Position numbers and translations under genes: made by a program. From assembly GCF_900105685.1 (NCBI RefSeq), contig NZ_LT629781.1:2480001-2544000 (forward strand): DNA of 64,000 nt, written 5' to 3'. Each line of letters opens with the position of its first letter. Position 1 is the stretch's first letter. The stretch is from Verrucomicrobium sp. GAS474 (GTDB lineage Bacteria > Verrucomicrobiota > Verrucomicrobiia > Methylacidiphilales > GAS474). Below the pieces are notes generated by a model, which was not told the origin of the DNA, made no database searches, and saw only the letters and a list, made by a program, of their open reading frames with translations. This document shows, in pieces, positions 53,741-62,636 of the stretch.

Positions 53741-54550
53741 ATGCCCGACCTCTCCCGGCAAGAATTCCTCCGCCTGATGGCCTTCGGCGGCGCTTCCTTC
53801 CTCGGCCTTCCGACGCTCCGCTCGCTGGCCCAGCCGTTCCAGGTTCAGGACCCGGCCGCGCCCCGGGGCCTCGTCGCTCCGTGGAGCCGCCTCAAGTTCA
53901 ATTGCGACAACGGCGGGGCCCTCGACGACGACGATTGGTCGGTCCACCCGAACGGCGACCTCAACCTCCTCGACGGCATCCGGGATCAGGCCGGGATCAA
54001 CGTCACGCGGCATTGGAACGTCGCCGAGATTGCCTCGATCGACACGATGACTCCGTTTCCCTTTCTCTTCATGCATGCGGAGCTTCCCCCCGAGTTCGCC
54101 GATTCCGAGCGGCAGAACCTGCGCGATTACCTCCTGCGGGGCGGCTTCCTCTTCGCCGAGGATTGCGTCATCGGCAAGGGACGAAGCCACCAGGGCAATC
54201 GCGGCGATCTCTTCTTCCAGCGGATGGCGGCGGAGCTGCCGAAGATCGTCCCCGAGGCGAAGTTCGAGAAACTCCCCTTCGACCATCCCGTCTTCCACTC
54301 CTTCTACCACATGAAGAACGGCATGCCCCACATGCAGGGGAAGCCGTGGGGCCTCCACGGCCTCACCTTGAACGGGCGGGTGCTGGCGGTCCTTTCCCCC
54401 TCGGACAACCATTGCGCCTGGACCAACGGCGACGCCTGGTTCGGCCACGAGAAGCAGCAACAGGCGATCCAGATGGGGACGAATATCTACGTCTACGCGA
54501 TGACGCAGACCGGCCAGGCGACGCCGGGTGTCCCCGGGCCCCAAGTCTAG
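53741..54550 (+). CDS. DUF4159 family protein
   Basis: A 269-residue exported protein. N-terminus SRQEFLRLMAFGGASFLGLPTLRSLAQ looks like a signal sequence, Tat-like in layout but with only one arginine. The DUF4159 core includes KFNCDNGGALDDDDWSVHP, FPFLFMHAELPPEFADSERQNLRDYLLRGGFLFAEDC and a C-terminal GTNIYVYAMTQ. DUF4159 often ends MoxR-DUF58-VWA operons. Function unknown. It begins 51 bp after the previous stop. Confidence 0.85.
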   Translation: MPDLSRQEFLRLMAFGGASFLGLPTLRSLAQPFQVQDPAAPRGLVAPWSRLKFNCDNGGALDDDDWSVHPNGDLNLLDGIRDQAGINVTRHWNVAEIASIDTMTPFPFLFMHAELPPEFADSERQNLRDYLLRGGFLFAEDCVIGKGRSHQGNRGDLFFQRMAAELPKIVPEAKFEKLPFDHPVFHSFYHMKNGMPHMQGKPWGLHGLTLNGRVLAVLSPSDNHCAWTNGDAWFGHEKQQQAIQMGTNIYVYAMTQTGQATPGVPGPQV

Positions 54551-54568
54551 ATCAGCCCAGGGGCCTCC

Positions 54569-55264
54569 CTATCGGGGCGGATCCTGAAACGTCGGGAGCG
54601 CCCCGGCGATGAATTGCCGCAGCATGTCGAGGGTCTGCTCGGGATTTTTCCCGCCGGGAACCAGTCCTTCGGTGATCGGGGCGAGGACATAGACATAGGC
54701 CCAGCGATGGTTCCGGTGATGGACCACCCGATCCCAGCTGGTCAGCCAGATCCGCCGCCAGTGGAGCGGCGTCGTCACCCCGTCGCCGACATACCAATAA
54801 AGAAGGTAAGCCCGGAGGGTGACCTCGGTGCCGTCTTTCAGGCGGATAGGGCGGGTGATCGTGAGGCGGGTCGCCTTGAGGTCGGGGCCCGCGTCGGCAA
54901 GGGGGATCGGGACGATGTCGGAGGCCTTGATCGTCCAGCCCTGGCCGGGGAGGCAGATCTCCGGGCGATGGATGCTCCGCTTCTCCGCCCCGGCCAGGAC
55001 GATGCTGGCGAGGATCGCCTCGCCCGTGAAATTCTGATACCGCTTCCGGACGATCTGGGTGTCGGGGGGGAGGATCTTTTTTTCCGCCTCGGAACTCGGC
55101 TCCGTCTGGCCGCTCCAGAGGCCGACTTGGTCGGGGAGCAGGAGGCGGACTCCCGCGTGGGAACTCTCGTTGGGCGGCGAGGTGAGAAGGCAGAGGGCGA
55201 CGGTAAGGCCCGAAAGGGCGAGGACGGCCAGGGAACGGAGCAGCAGAGTCCGGGAAAGATCCAT
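54569..55264 (-). CDS. epsI: EpsI-like exosortase-associated protein
   Basis: A 231-residue protein with one N-terminal membrane helix (LRSLAVLALSGLTVALCLLTS). The conserved EpsI segment RSIHRPEICLPGQGWTI (~94-110) and the YWYVGDGVTT part are present. In many bacteria EpsI is fused to, or adjacent to, an exosortase. Here it is separate and 15 kb from the only exosortase gene in the window, convergent with the DUF4159 gene. Confidence 0.82.
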   Translation of the reverse strand: MDLSRTLLLRSLAVLALSGLTVALCLLTSPPNESSHAGVRLLLPDQVGLWSGQTEPSSEAEKKILPPDTQIVRKRYQNFTGEAILASIVLAGAEKRSIHRPEICLPGQGWTIKASDIVPIPLADAGPDLKATRLTITRPIRLKDGTEVTLRAYLLYWYVGDGVTTPLHWRRIWLTSWDRVVHHRNHRWAYVYVLAPITEGLVPGGKNPEQTLDMLRQFIAGALPTFQDPPR

Positions 55265-55331
55265 TGGATCAAACGATCATGTCCTGAACCGAGGCAAACC
55301 GCAACTCGGGAGAGAGCGGTATTTTATCGAC

Positions 55332-56509
<1,178 letters not shown>

Positions 56510-56513
<4 letters not shown>

Positions 56514-59500
56514 AGGGAGGGAGGGAGGCAGCCTTCGATCAGCTGCCGCATTTGTTTGATGCTGAAAGTGTCGGCCAGCCCGCGCAGCTTCGCGACGAGC
56601 GGGGAAAAGGCGGGATCCTGCGCCGCGTGCTCCTCCGCCGCCTTCATGAGGAGCTTCACGTCCCCCTTGCGGGCGAGGTCGAGGAGCCGTTCCCCGATCT
56701 CCTTCGGCAGCGGGGGGAGGTCGGCGGAAACGGCGGCGGGCGCGAGGGAGGCGGCGGCGTTGGCGGTCGGCGTCGCCGTCGGGGAGGGGACCTCCTCGTT
56801 CTCGTAAATCCAGTCGATGGCCGGAAGGTAGGTGCGGAGGCAGGCGAGGAGGACCCGGAGGTCGACCGGCTTCGGGACGCAGTCGTTGCAGCCCGCCTGG
56901 CGGCTCTTCGCGGTGTCGAACTCGAAGATGCTCGCCGAGACGGTGATGATGACGAGGTCCTTCGACGCCGGATTGGCGCGGATCTTCCGGGTCATCTCGA
57001 AGCCGTCCATGACCGGCATGACGAGGTCGGTGAGGACGATGTCGGGCTTCTCCTCGGCGATCCGGAGGAGGGCGTCGGCCCCGTTCTCCGCCTCGACGGT
57101 CGTGAATCCGAGCGGTCCCAGCATCTCGGCCAGGACGGAGCGGTTTTCCCGGCGGTCGTCGACGATCAGGATCCGGGCGCGGGGGCCGCGGTAGCCGACG
57201 ATCTCGCGGCTTTGCTCCACCGCCGGGGGCCGGTCGGCCGCGACCTCGGGCAGGGCGATCTCGAAGGAGAAGGTGCTTCCCTTGCCGAGCTGGCTCCTCA
57301 CCTCGATGCGCCCGCCCATGAGGGGGACGAGGCGCTGGCTCAGGGCCAGGCCGAGGCCGGTCCCCTCGGCGTTCCGCTGGGAGTTCGAGACCTGGCTGAA
57401 GGGCTGGAAGAGGAGGTCGATCTTCTCCTCGGCGATGCCGATGCCGGTGTCCTCGATCGAGAACCGGATCTGGGAGCCCTCGCCGCGCGTGACGTGGAAG
57501 CCGACGCCGCCGTGGTCGGTGAATTTCACCGCGTTGCCGAGGAGGTTGATCAGCACCTGGCGGAGCCGCTTCTCGTCGGCCCGGATCGTCCGGGGGAGGT
57601 TCTCGGCGAGGTGCTCGTGGAAGGCGATCTTCTTCTCCGTCGCGCGGATGCGGACGATGTTGCAGATCGTCTGGAGGAAGTTGCGGAGGTCGAAGTCGGT
57701 CGGCTGGAGCTCCACCTTGTCGGCCTCGATCTTGGAGAGGTCGAGGATGTCGTTGATGAGGGTCAGCAGGTGTTCCGCCGACTGGTGGATGACGGCGAGG
57801 CCCGAGCCGATCTTCGGCGTCAGCTCCGGGTTCCGCTTCAGGATCTGGGTGTAGCCGAGGATGCCGTTGAGGGGGGTGCGGAGCTCGTGGCTCATGTTCG
57901 CGAGGAACTGGCTCTTCGCCTGGCTCGCCTTCTCGGCGTGCTCCTTCGCCTGGCGGAGCTCGGACTCGATCTGGAAGCGGGTCTCCTCGATCTGGTGCCG
58001 GAGGGTGACGTCGACGACGGTCCCCTCGTAGTAGAGGATCTTCCCGGCGGCGTCGCGGACGGCCCGGGCGTTCTCGGAAATCCAGATCTTCCGCCCGTCC
58101 CGGTGGTAGACCTCGGAGACGAAGTCGAGCACCTGGTTGTGCCTCTCCAATTGCTCGCGGAACTCGGTGCGGCGGGTCGGATCGACGTAGAGCCGTTCCT
58201 GGATGTCGGCGATGTTCTCGATCAGGGCGGCGCTCGACTCGAAGCCGTAGATGCGGGCCAGGGCGAGGTTCGCGGCGAGGTAGCGCCCCTCGGGCGAGGT
58301 CTGGAACATTCCCTCGACGGCGTTCTCGAAAACGTTGCGGAAGCGGGCCTCGCTCTCCTTGCGCCGCGCCTCCTCCTCCCGGGCCCGGGCGCTCTCCTCC
58401 TTGGCCTGGACGTATTCCCCGCGCAGCCGCTCGGTCACGGCATTGAAGGCGCGGACGACGCCGCCCAGCTCGTCCCGGGTCTCGATCTCGATGACCTCGT
58501 CGTAATCCCCCCGCGTCATCCGGCCCGTGGCGTCGCGGATGCTGGCGACGGTCCGCATCACGGCGAAGTAAAAGGCGGTGAAGAGGGAGCCGGCGAGGAA
58601 GAGGAGGATCCCCGTCACCGTGAGGACGAGGAGGCGGCGCTTCTGGAATCCCTCGATGCGGTCTTGGAGCAGGTGGTCGAGGCATTCGGCGGCCTGCTTC
58701 CAGAACTGCTGCCCGGCGAGGACGACGCGGCGTCCCTCCATGTCGACGTCGGCGGGCTTCGCCTGGATCCGCTCCGAGGTCAGGAATTGGCGGCGGCAAT
58801 AGGCGTCGTAATCCTCCAACGCCTGGAGGTTGTCGATGAGGACGGGGTGGACGTTCTTTTCGAGCCGCCTCGTCTCGTCGCTGGCGAAGGCGATCTCCAT
58901 CCCCGTCTCGAGGTCGGTGCGGAGGGAGCGGAGGACCCCCAGCCGGACGGTCAGCGCCTCCTGTTGCGAGGGGGTGATCTGCCCGGCCCGGGCGAATTCG
59001 GCGCACAGGGCGCGGGTGCTGGTGAGGAGCTCCTGGATGCGGGGCCATTTCAGGACCGTGGCGTCCATGAGGTAGTAGCTGGAGAGGTCGGGATCGAGGA
59101 TCAGGTTCGAGCTGTCGCCGACGTGGGAGAGCAGGGCCCGCCCGTCCGAGGAGAGGTCGGCAAAGAGGACCTGGACCTGGGGCTGCGTGAGGCGGGTGGT
59201 GGTCGCCTCCTTCTGGAGGGAGTTCCAGTTCTGCTCGAGGACATGGAAGAAATGGCCCGTCTGCAGGGGCTCGTCGAAGCGTTTCTCCACCTCCTTCACC
59301 CGGTCGAAGGCGGCCCGCATCTCCTCCAGCTTCCGGATCAGCGAGGGCCGGGCCTCCGGCTGCTGCGCGAAGGCGGCGGCGGCGCTCCCGGCCTCGCCGT
59401 TCAGGACGATGAATTCCTGGAGGGGCCGCAGGTAGGCGGTGCCGAGGAGCTCCATCCGGGCGAACTGGATGCGCTGGTAGATCTCGACGTTGAAGAAGTA

Positions 59501-59641
59501 AAGCAGGAGGCCGAGCGGGAGGAGGAAGAACGCGCTGATCAGGGCGAACTTCTGCGGGTACTTCAGCCGGTTCATCAATTGCCCCAGGAACGGAACAGCC
59601 CACGGCGCCCGGACGGGTCCCTGAGATGGTGAAGAATTCAT
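56510..59641 (-). CDS. Membrane hybrid sensor histidine kinase with PAS and receiver
   Basis: A 1043-residue inner-membrane kinase. A first helix (~33-50), a periplasmic sensor (~55-335), a second helix (~338-365), HAMP (~366-420), PAS/PAC (~440-560), HisKA with H585 ([18 protein letters not shown]), HATPase_c (N box [18 protein letters not shown]) and receiver [14 protein letters not shown]...[14 protein letters not shown] (~850-965). A ~75-residue tail of helices replaces a typical HPt domain, and I see no clear phosphotransfer His in it. Ends overlapping the REC-kinase gene; divergent from a LytTR regulator. Confidence 0.9.
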
Positions 59642-59885
59642 GAGAAGAAGAGTTGCCGTGGTTTACCTCGACTTGCCGCCTGAGTATTTAAACTTAGAAA
59701 GCCGTTTTACTGTATAGAGCGATTTCTCTCCGTGTCGATCCCCGGAACACGGTTCCGATTGGATTGGCGAAGAAGATGAACCGGGGCTCAAAGTGGATCA
59801 ATCGGGTGATATTCAAAACAAAAAAGGAAAAAAAGCATTTTTTGGTTTGTAATTTTCCCTCCGTACCAGCGTTATACGCACCGCG
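59642..59885. promoter_or_regulatory. AT-rich divergent promoter region
   Basis: About 244 bp between the kinase genes and the LytTR regulator, noticeably AT-rich (for example AAACAAAAAAGGAAAAAAAGCATTTTTTGG at ~59815-59845). It must carry both promoters. LytTR proteins bind direct repeats, but none was clear by eye. Confidence 0.4.
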
Positions 59886-60614
59886 ATGAAACGGGTCCTC
59901 AAAGCACTGCTGGTCGACGACGAAGAGATGAACCACAAGATCTTGAAGGTTCTCCTCAAGGGCTATCCTGAAATCGAGATTATCGGCACCGCCTCCACGC
60001 TCGCCGAGGCGGAGCGTTTTGCCGCCGGGCACCGGCCCGACCTCATCTTCCTCGACATCCACCTGAAGGAGGAGAACGGCTTCGATCTCCTCTCCCGCCT
60101 TTCCTACGCGCCGCAGGTGATCTTCGTCACCAGCCACATCACCTACGCCGTCCGGGCCTTCGAGATCGACGCGGTCGATTACCTGATCAAGCCGGTCACC
60201 ATCCCGCGCCTCGACCAGGCCCTCGCCCGCCTCCGCCGCCGGACCGTCGAAACCCCTTCCTCCGAGCCCGCCGAGAGCGACGACGTCATCATCCAGCGGG
60301 AATCGGGCCGCCTCCACGTCATCCCGGTGGCGAAGATCGTCGCGATCGTCTCCGAGGGGAACTTCACCCGGGTCTACCTCCAGGGCGGGGAGGTCCTCTT
60401 CCTCTGCCGGATGATCGGGGAGTGGGAACGGATGCTGCCGGCCCACACCTTCCTCCGGGCCGACCGGACGGCCCTCTTCAATCTCAGCTGCGTGCGGGCG
60501 GTGACCTCCCTTTCCCGGAACCTCTCCTCCGTCGTCGTCGACGGCCTCGAGGAACGGTTCGAGTTGGGCCGCGCCGGATCGACCCGCCTCCGCGAAGCAC
60601 TCCGCTCGAACTAG
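59886..60614 (+). CDS. LytTR-family response regulator
   Basis: A 242-residue two-component regulator. Receiver ~6-120 with D57 (LIFLDIHLKEENG) and K (YLIKPVT). The LytTR DNA-binding domain spans ~140-240 (VIPVAKIVAIVSEGNFTRVYLQGGE, HTFLRADRTALFNLSCVRAV). Similar to AlgR/LytR. Divergent from the two kinase genes, which may supply phosphate to it. The stop codon lies in a stem-loop (60611-60632). Confidence 0.92.
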   Translation: MKRVLKALLVDDEEMNHKILKVLLKGYPEIEIIGTASTLAEAERFAAGHRPDLIFLDIHLKEENGFDLLSRLSYAPQVIFVTSHITYAVRAFEIDAVDYLIKPVTIPRLDQALARLRRRTVETPSSEPAESDDVIIQRESGRLHVIPVAKIVAIVSEGNFTRVYLQGGEVLFLCRMIGEWERMLPAHTFLRADRTALFNLSCVRAVTSLSRNLSSVVVDGLEERFELGRAGSTRLREALRSN

Positions 60615-60632
60615 GTCGTTAACACGACCTAG
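60611..60632. repeat. Perfect 9-bp inverted repeat at the regulator's stop codon
   Basis: CTAGGTCGT and ACGACCTAG with a TAAC loop; it includes the TAG stop. No T-run follows, so it may be an mRNA 3' stem or a protein site. Confidence 0.6.
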
Positions 60633-60651
60633 GCGCGGCTCCTTGGAGTGG

Positions 60652-60677
60652 CTCCTCTTTGCGGAGGAGGACTTTTT
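60652..60677 (+). terminator. Probable intrinsic terminator after the LytTR gene
   Basis: CTCCTC and GAGGAG with a 6-nt loop, followed after GAC by TTTTT. The stem is short, hence moderate confidence. Confidence 0.55.
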
Positions 60678-60740
60678 ACGCATTTAGACCTCGTTTTTTG
60701 GCCTTCTTTCGCAAAGTGCGGGGAGGGGGTTTTGCCGGGA

Positions 60741-60750
60741 TGCAAAATGC
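60741..60750 (+). promoter_or_regulatory. Candidate activator site TGCAAAATGC upstream of csbD
   Basis: This 10-bp box also occurs, identical, at 62473-62482 before the NtrC-type gene. It lies 81 bp upstream of the -24 element at 60832, a distance usual for enhancer sites of sigma-54 activators. A dyad TTTTGC-N6-GCAAAA (60730-60747) overlaps it. Confidence 0.5.
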
Positions 60751-60831
60751 GAGGAGGCCTCTTCCCCTCAGGCCAATGGAGATTTTCATAAGATTTTCAT
60801 TATCAACATCTTTGTCGTTTGGGAAGGAGGC

Positions 60832-60847
60832 TGGCACGGTTCGCGCA
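60832..60847 (+). promoter_or_regulatory. Candidate sigma-54 promoter (-24/-12) of csbD
   Basis: TGGCACGGTTCGCGCA has the invariant GG (60833-60834) and GC (60845-60846) exactly 10 nt apart, as sigma-54 requires. The -24 half is a full TGGCACG match; the -12 half reads GCGCA instead of TTGCA. The start codon is 92 bp downstream. It shares TGGCAC-N3-TCGCGCA with the promoter at 62336-62351. Confidence 0.6.
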
Positions 60848-60938
60848 CCCTTAGTCACAAGAAGCGCGGTTCCCAGATCCTCAGTCGGGAGTACGCGCCC
60901 TGTTTGGAACAACCAAAACAACGAAAGGCATCACCGAC

Positions 60939-61139
60939 ATGAACGCGCAAACCATCAAGGGCAATTGGAACATCACCAAGGGCCGCCTCAAGCAGGCCTT
61001 CGCCCACCTCACCGACGACGATCTGACCTATGTGGAAGGCCAGGAAGACGAGCTCATGGGCCGCATCCAGCGCCGCACGGGCCGGACCCTCGACGAGATC
61101 GAGAAGTTCTTCGACGACTCGGCCCGCAAGACGAAGTAA
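60939..61139 (+). CDS. CsbD family stress protein
   Basis: A 66-residue soluble, charged, helical protein: QTIKGNWNITKGRLKQAF and YVEGQEDELMGRIQRRTG are the CsbD family marks. CsbD proteins rise under general or osmotic stress; their biochemical role is unknown. First gene of a two-gene unit with the DUF1328-like gene, behind a candidate sigma-54 promoter. Confidence 0.92.
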   Translation: MNAQTIKGNWNITKGRLKQAFAHLTDDDLTYVEGQEDELMGRIQRRTGRTLDEIEKFFDDSARKTK

Positions 61140-61165
61140 ACCCCAAGAAAAACAAGGAGTCTTTT

Positions 61166-61354
61166 ATGCTCGGTTCCGCTGTCCTGTTGGTTCTCGTTGC
61201 GGTGATTTCCGCCCTCGCCGGTTGGACCGGCATGGCGATCGGTGCGGCCTGCCTCGGGCAGGTCTGTTTCGGGATCTTCCTCGCCTCGGAAATGTCGGAG
61301 CCCCTCCGGCGTCCTTCTCCCCGGGATCATGCGCGGCTCCTGCCCGCGCGCTAA
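61166..61354 (+). CDS. Small DUF1328-like membrane protein
   Basis: A 62-residue protein (too short to be conspicuous) starting at ATG 61166 with AAGGAG 6 bp upstream. Two closely spaced hydrophobic segments (LGSAVLLVLVAVISALAG and AIGAACLGQVCFGIFLAS) recall the DUF1328/YtjA family, often encoded beside CsbD. The tail is Arg/Pro-rich. It follows csbD by 26 bp and precedes a terminator, so it is co-transcribed with it. Confidence 0.7.
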   Translation: MLGSAVLLVLVAVISALAGWTGMAIGAACLGQVCFGIFLASEMSEPLRRPSPRDHARLLPAR

Positions 61355-61377
61355 GGGAGCCGAGCCCCTAAAAGAAG

Positions 61378-61407
61378 AACCCCGCCCAATCGGCGGGGTT
61401 TCTTTTT
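61378..61407 (+). terminator. Intrinsic terminator after the csbD unit
   Basis: AACCCCGCC and GGCGGGGTT pair around CAATC, followed by TCTTTTT. Textbook form. Confidence 0.9.
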
Positions 61408-61455
61408 GTCTTTTTTTTCAACGGCTCAGCGAGCCAAAAAAAAGAGGTCCGCCGA

Positions 61456-62103
61456 TCAGGGCAGATTGGGGATCTGGTTGAAGACCCGCATGCGGAGATC
61501 GGCCCAGACGAGCGCATGGTGGCGGAGGAGGCGGCTGCGGGAAGGGCTGTCGTCATGTTCCGCCAAGGTCTGCAGGAGGCAGGTGCCGTAGGAGAGCCCC
61601 TCGTATTGGCTGAGGAGGAGTTCCTTTTCAAACACGGGACGGCTTCCGCCGAGGATCTGCTTCTGCTTGTGGTCGGCGATGGCCTTGCGGGTCTCTCCTT
61701 CCAGGGGAGGGAGGTCGGTCGCGCCGTAGGGATGGAGGCCGCCGTCGCGGAACGAGGCGAGGTCGGTCTGGAGGGCCTTGGCGGCCTCGGCGATCGCCTT
61801 GATCGTTTCCTTCAGGGCAGGGGAGCCGCTCTTGATGAAGAAGACCTTGTCGACGTTCGACTCGTCGTCGACCAGCGAGGAAAGAAGGGCATAGCCCTCC
61901 CGCAGGTCGCGGGGCTCTTTCTCGGGGAAGAAGCGGGCGCCGCGCGTCTTCTCCTGCTGCGTGGAGACCGAAGGCTTGGAACCGGGGGCGGTCTCGGCCC
62001 GGAGGCCGACCGGGAGGATGAGCAGCGACAGGGCGAGGGCCGTGGCACCGCTCCGCTGACCGGCCCGGCGGGCCGCGCAGATCAGCGGAAGGCTATGGAT
62101 CAT
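61456..62103 (-). CDS. Secreted protein of unknown function
   Basis: A 215-residue protein with a signal peptide (GATALALSLLILPVGLRAETA, cleavage after ~36). The mature part is largely helical (LREGYALLSSLVDDESNVDKVFFIK, LKETIKAIAEAAKALQTDLASF, HALVWADLRMRVFNQIPNLP). I do not recognise the family. It begins 21 bp after the lmo0937-type gene on the same strand, so it belongs to the same transcript and perhaps the same stress response. Confidence 0.75.
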   Translation of the reverse strand: MIHSLPLICAARRAGQRSGATALALSLLILPVGLRAETAPGSKPSVSTQQEKTRGARFFPEKEPRDLREGYALLSSLVDDESNVDKVFFIKSGSPALKETIKAIAEAAKALQTDLASFRDGGLHPYGATDLPPLEGETRKAIADHKQKQILGGSRPVFEKELLLSQYEGLSYGTCLLQTLAEHDDSPSRSRLLRHHALVWADLRMRVFNQIPNLP

Positions 62104-62124
62104 GGGGAGGGAGCTTCGGTTGGC

Positions 62125-62271
62125 TTAGGGTCTCCGGCCGCGGATCACCCGCAGGAGGATCATGATGATGGCCAGCACCAGCAGGAGGTGGATGAATCCG
62201 CCCAGGGTGTAAGAGCTGACCAGGCCGAGGAGCCAGAGAATGATGAGTACGATAGCGATGGTTTCGAGCAT
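62125..62271 (-). CDS. lmo0937-type (DUF5670) small membrane protein
   Basis: A 48-residue protein: ETIAIVLIILWLLGLVSSYTLGGFIHLLLVLAIIMILLRVI, two hydrophobic helices, ending RGRRP, a strong match to the lmo0937 family of small stress-associated membrane proteins. ATG at 62271 with AAAGGA upstream; longer in-frame readings further up are not credible. Co-transcribed with the secreted unknown gene behind the candidate sigma-54 promoter at 62336-62351. Confidence 0.88.
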   Translation of the reverse strand: MLETIAIVLIILWLLGLVSSYTLGGFIHLLLVLAIIMILLRVIRGRRP

Positions 62272-62335
62272 AAGATCCTTTCGATTCTGCGGGGTTTGAC
62301 AGGGGGGAGACGCAGTCGTCTCTCGCAAGGAGAGG

Positions 62336-62351
62336 TGCGCGATGTGTGCCA
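62336..62351 (-). promoter_or_regulatory. Candidate sigma-54 promoter of the lmo0937-type gene
   Basis: On the minus strand this reads TGGCACACATCGCGCA, with GG and GC 10 nt apart. It differs from the csbD element only in the three bases after TGGCAC. It lies 64 bp upstream of the start codon at 62271. Confidence 0.6.
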
Positions 62352-62472
62352 AGAAGACCGAGCGCCCCTTAACTCGATGGCAGGGAGGGAATTGGAGGGA
62401 AAAGAGGTCCGAGGAAGCGTGACCGAGGCCGTGCAATCGGCAAGAAATAAGAGACTTCTTTCTACAGGGTGT

Positions 62473-62482
62473 TGCAAAATGC
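62473..62482. promoter_or_regulatory. Candidate activator site between the divergent stress and NtrC-type genes
   Basis: TGCAAAATGC, within the perfect dyad TTGCA-AAA-TGCAA (62472-62484). It is 83 bp upstream of TGGCACG at 62566 and 121 bp from the -24 element of the minus-strand promoter, so one site could serve both directions. Confidence 0.5.
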
Positions 62483-62565
62483 AATAAGCAGGCGATGGTA
62501 AGGAAGGTTGCCTTTCCTCTCCGGGGTATTTTTTAAAGAGAGGGACCTCTGGGCGACCCGGGGGG

Positions 62566-62581
62566 TGGCACGAAATATTCT
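62566..62581 (+). promoter_or_regulatory. Possible weak sigma-54 promoter of the NtrC-type gene
   Basis: TGGCACGAAATATTCT: a perfect -24 half, but the -12 position reads TC in place of the invariant GC. It may be a weak or decayed site, giving possible autoregulation of the activator. Confidence 0.35.
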
Positions 62582-62636
62582 CATTCTAACAGAGAAAAAC
62601 CGTCCCCTTGATCCCTTGCCTCCCTCACACCGCCCT

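Noticed and set aside
56552-59632. 1026-codon plus-strand open frame
   Set aside because: Antisense to the hybrid kinase, whose domains and overlaps are convincing; the product is low-complexity Glu/Val/Gly/Asp.
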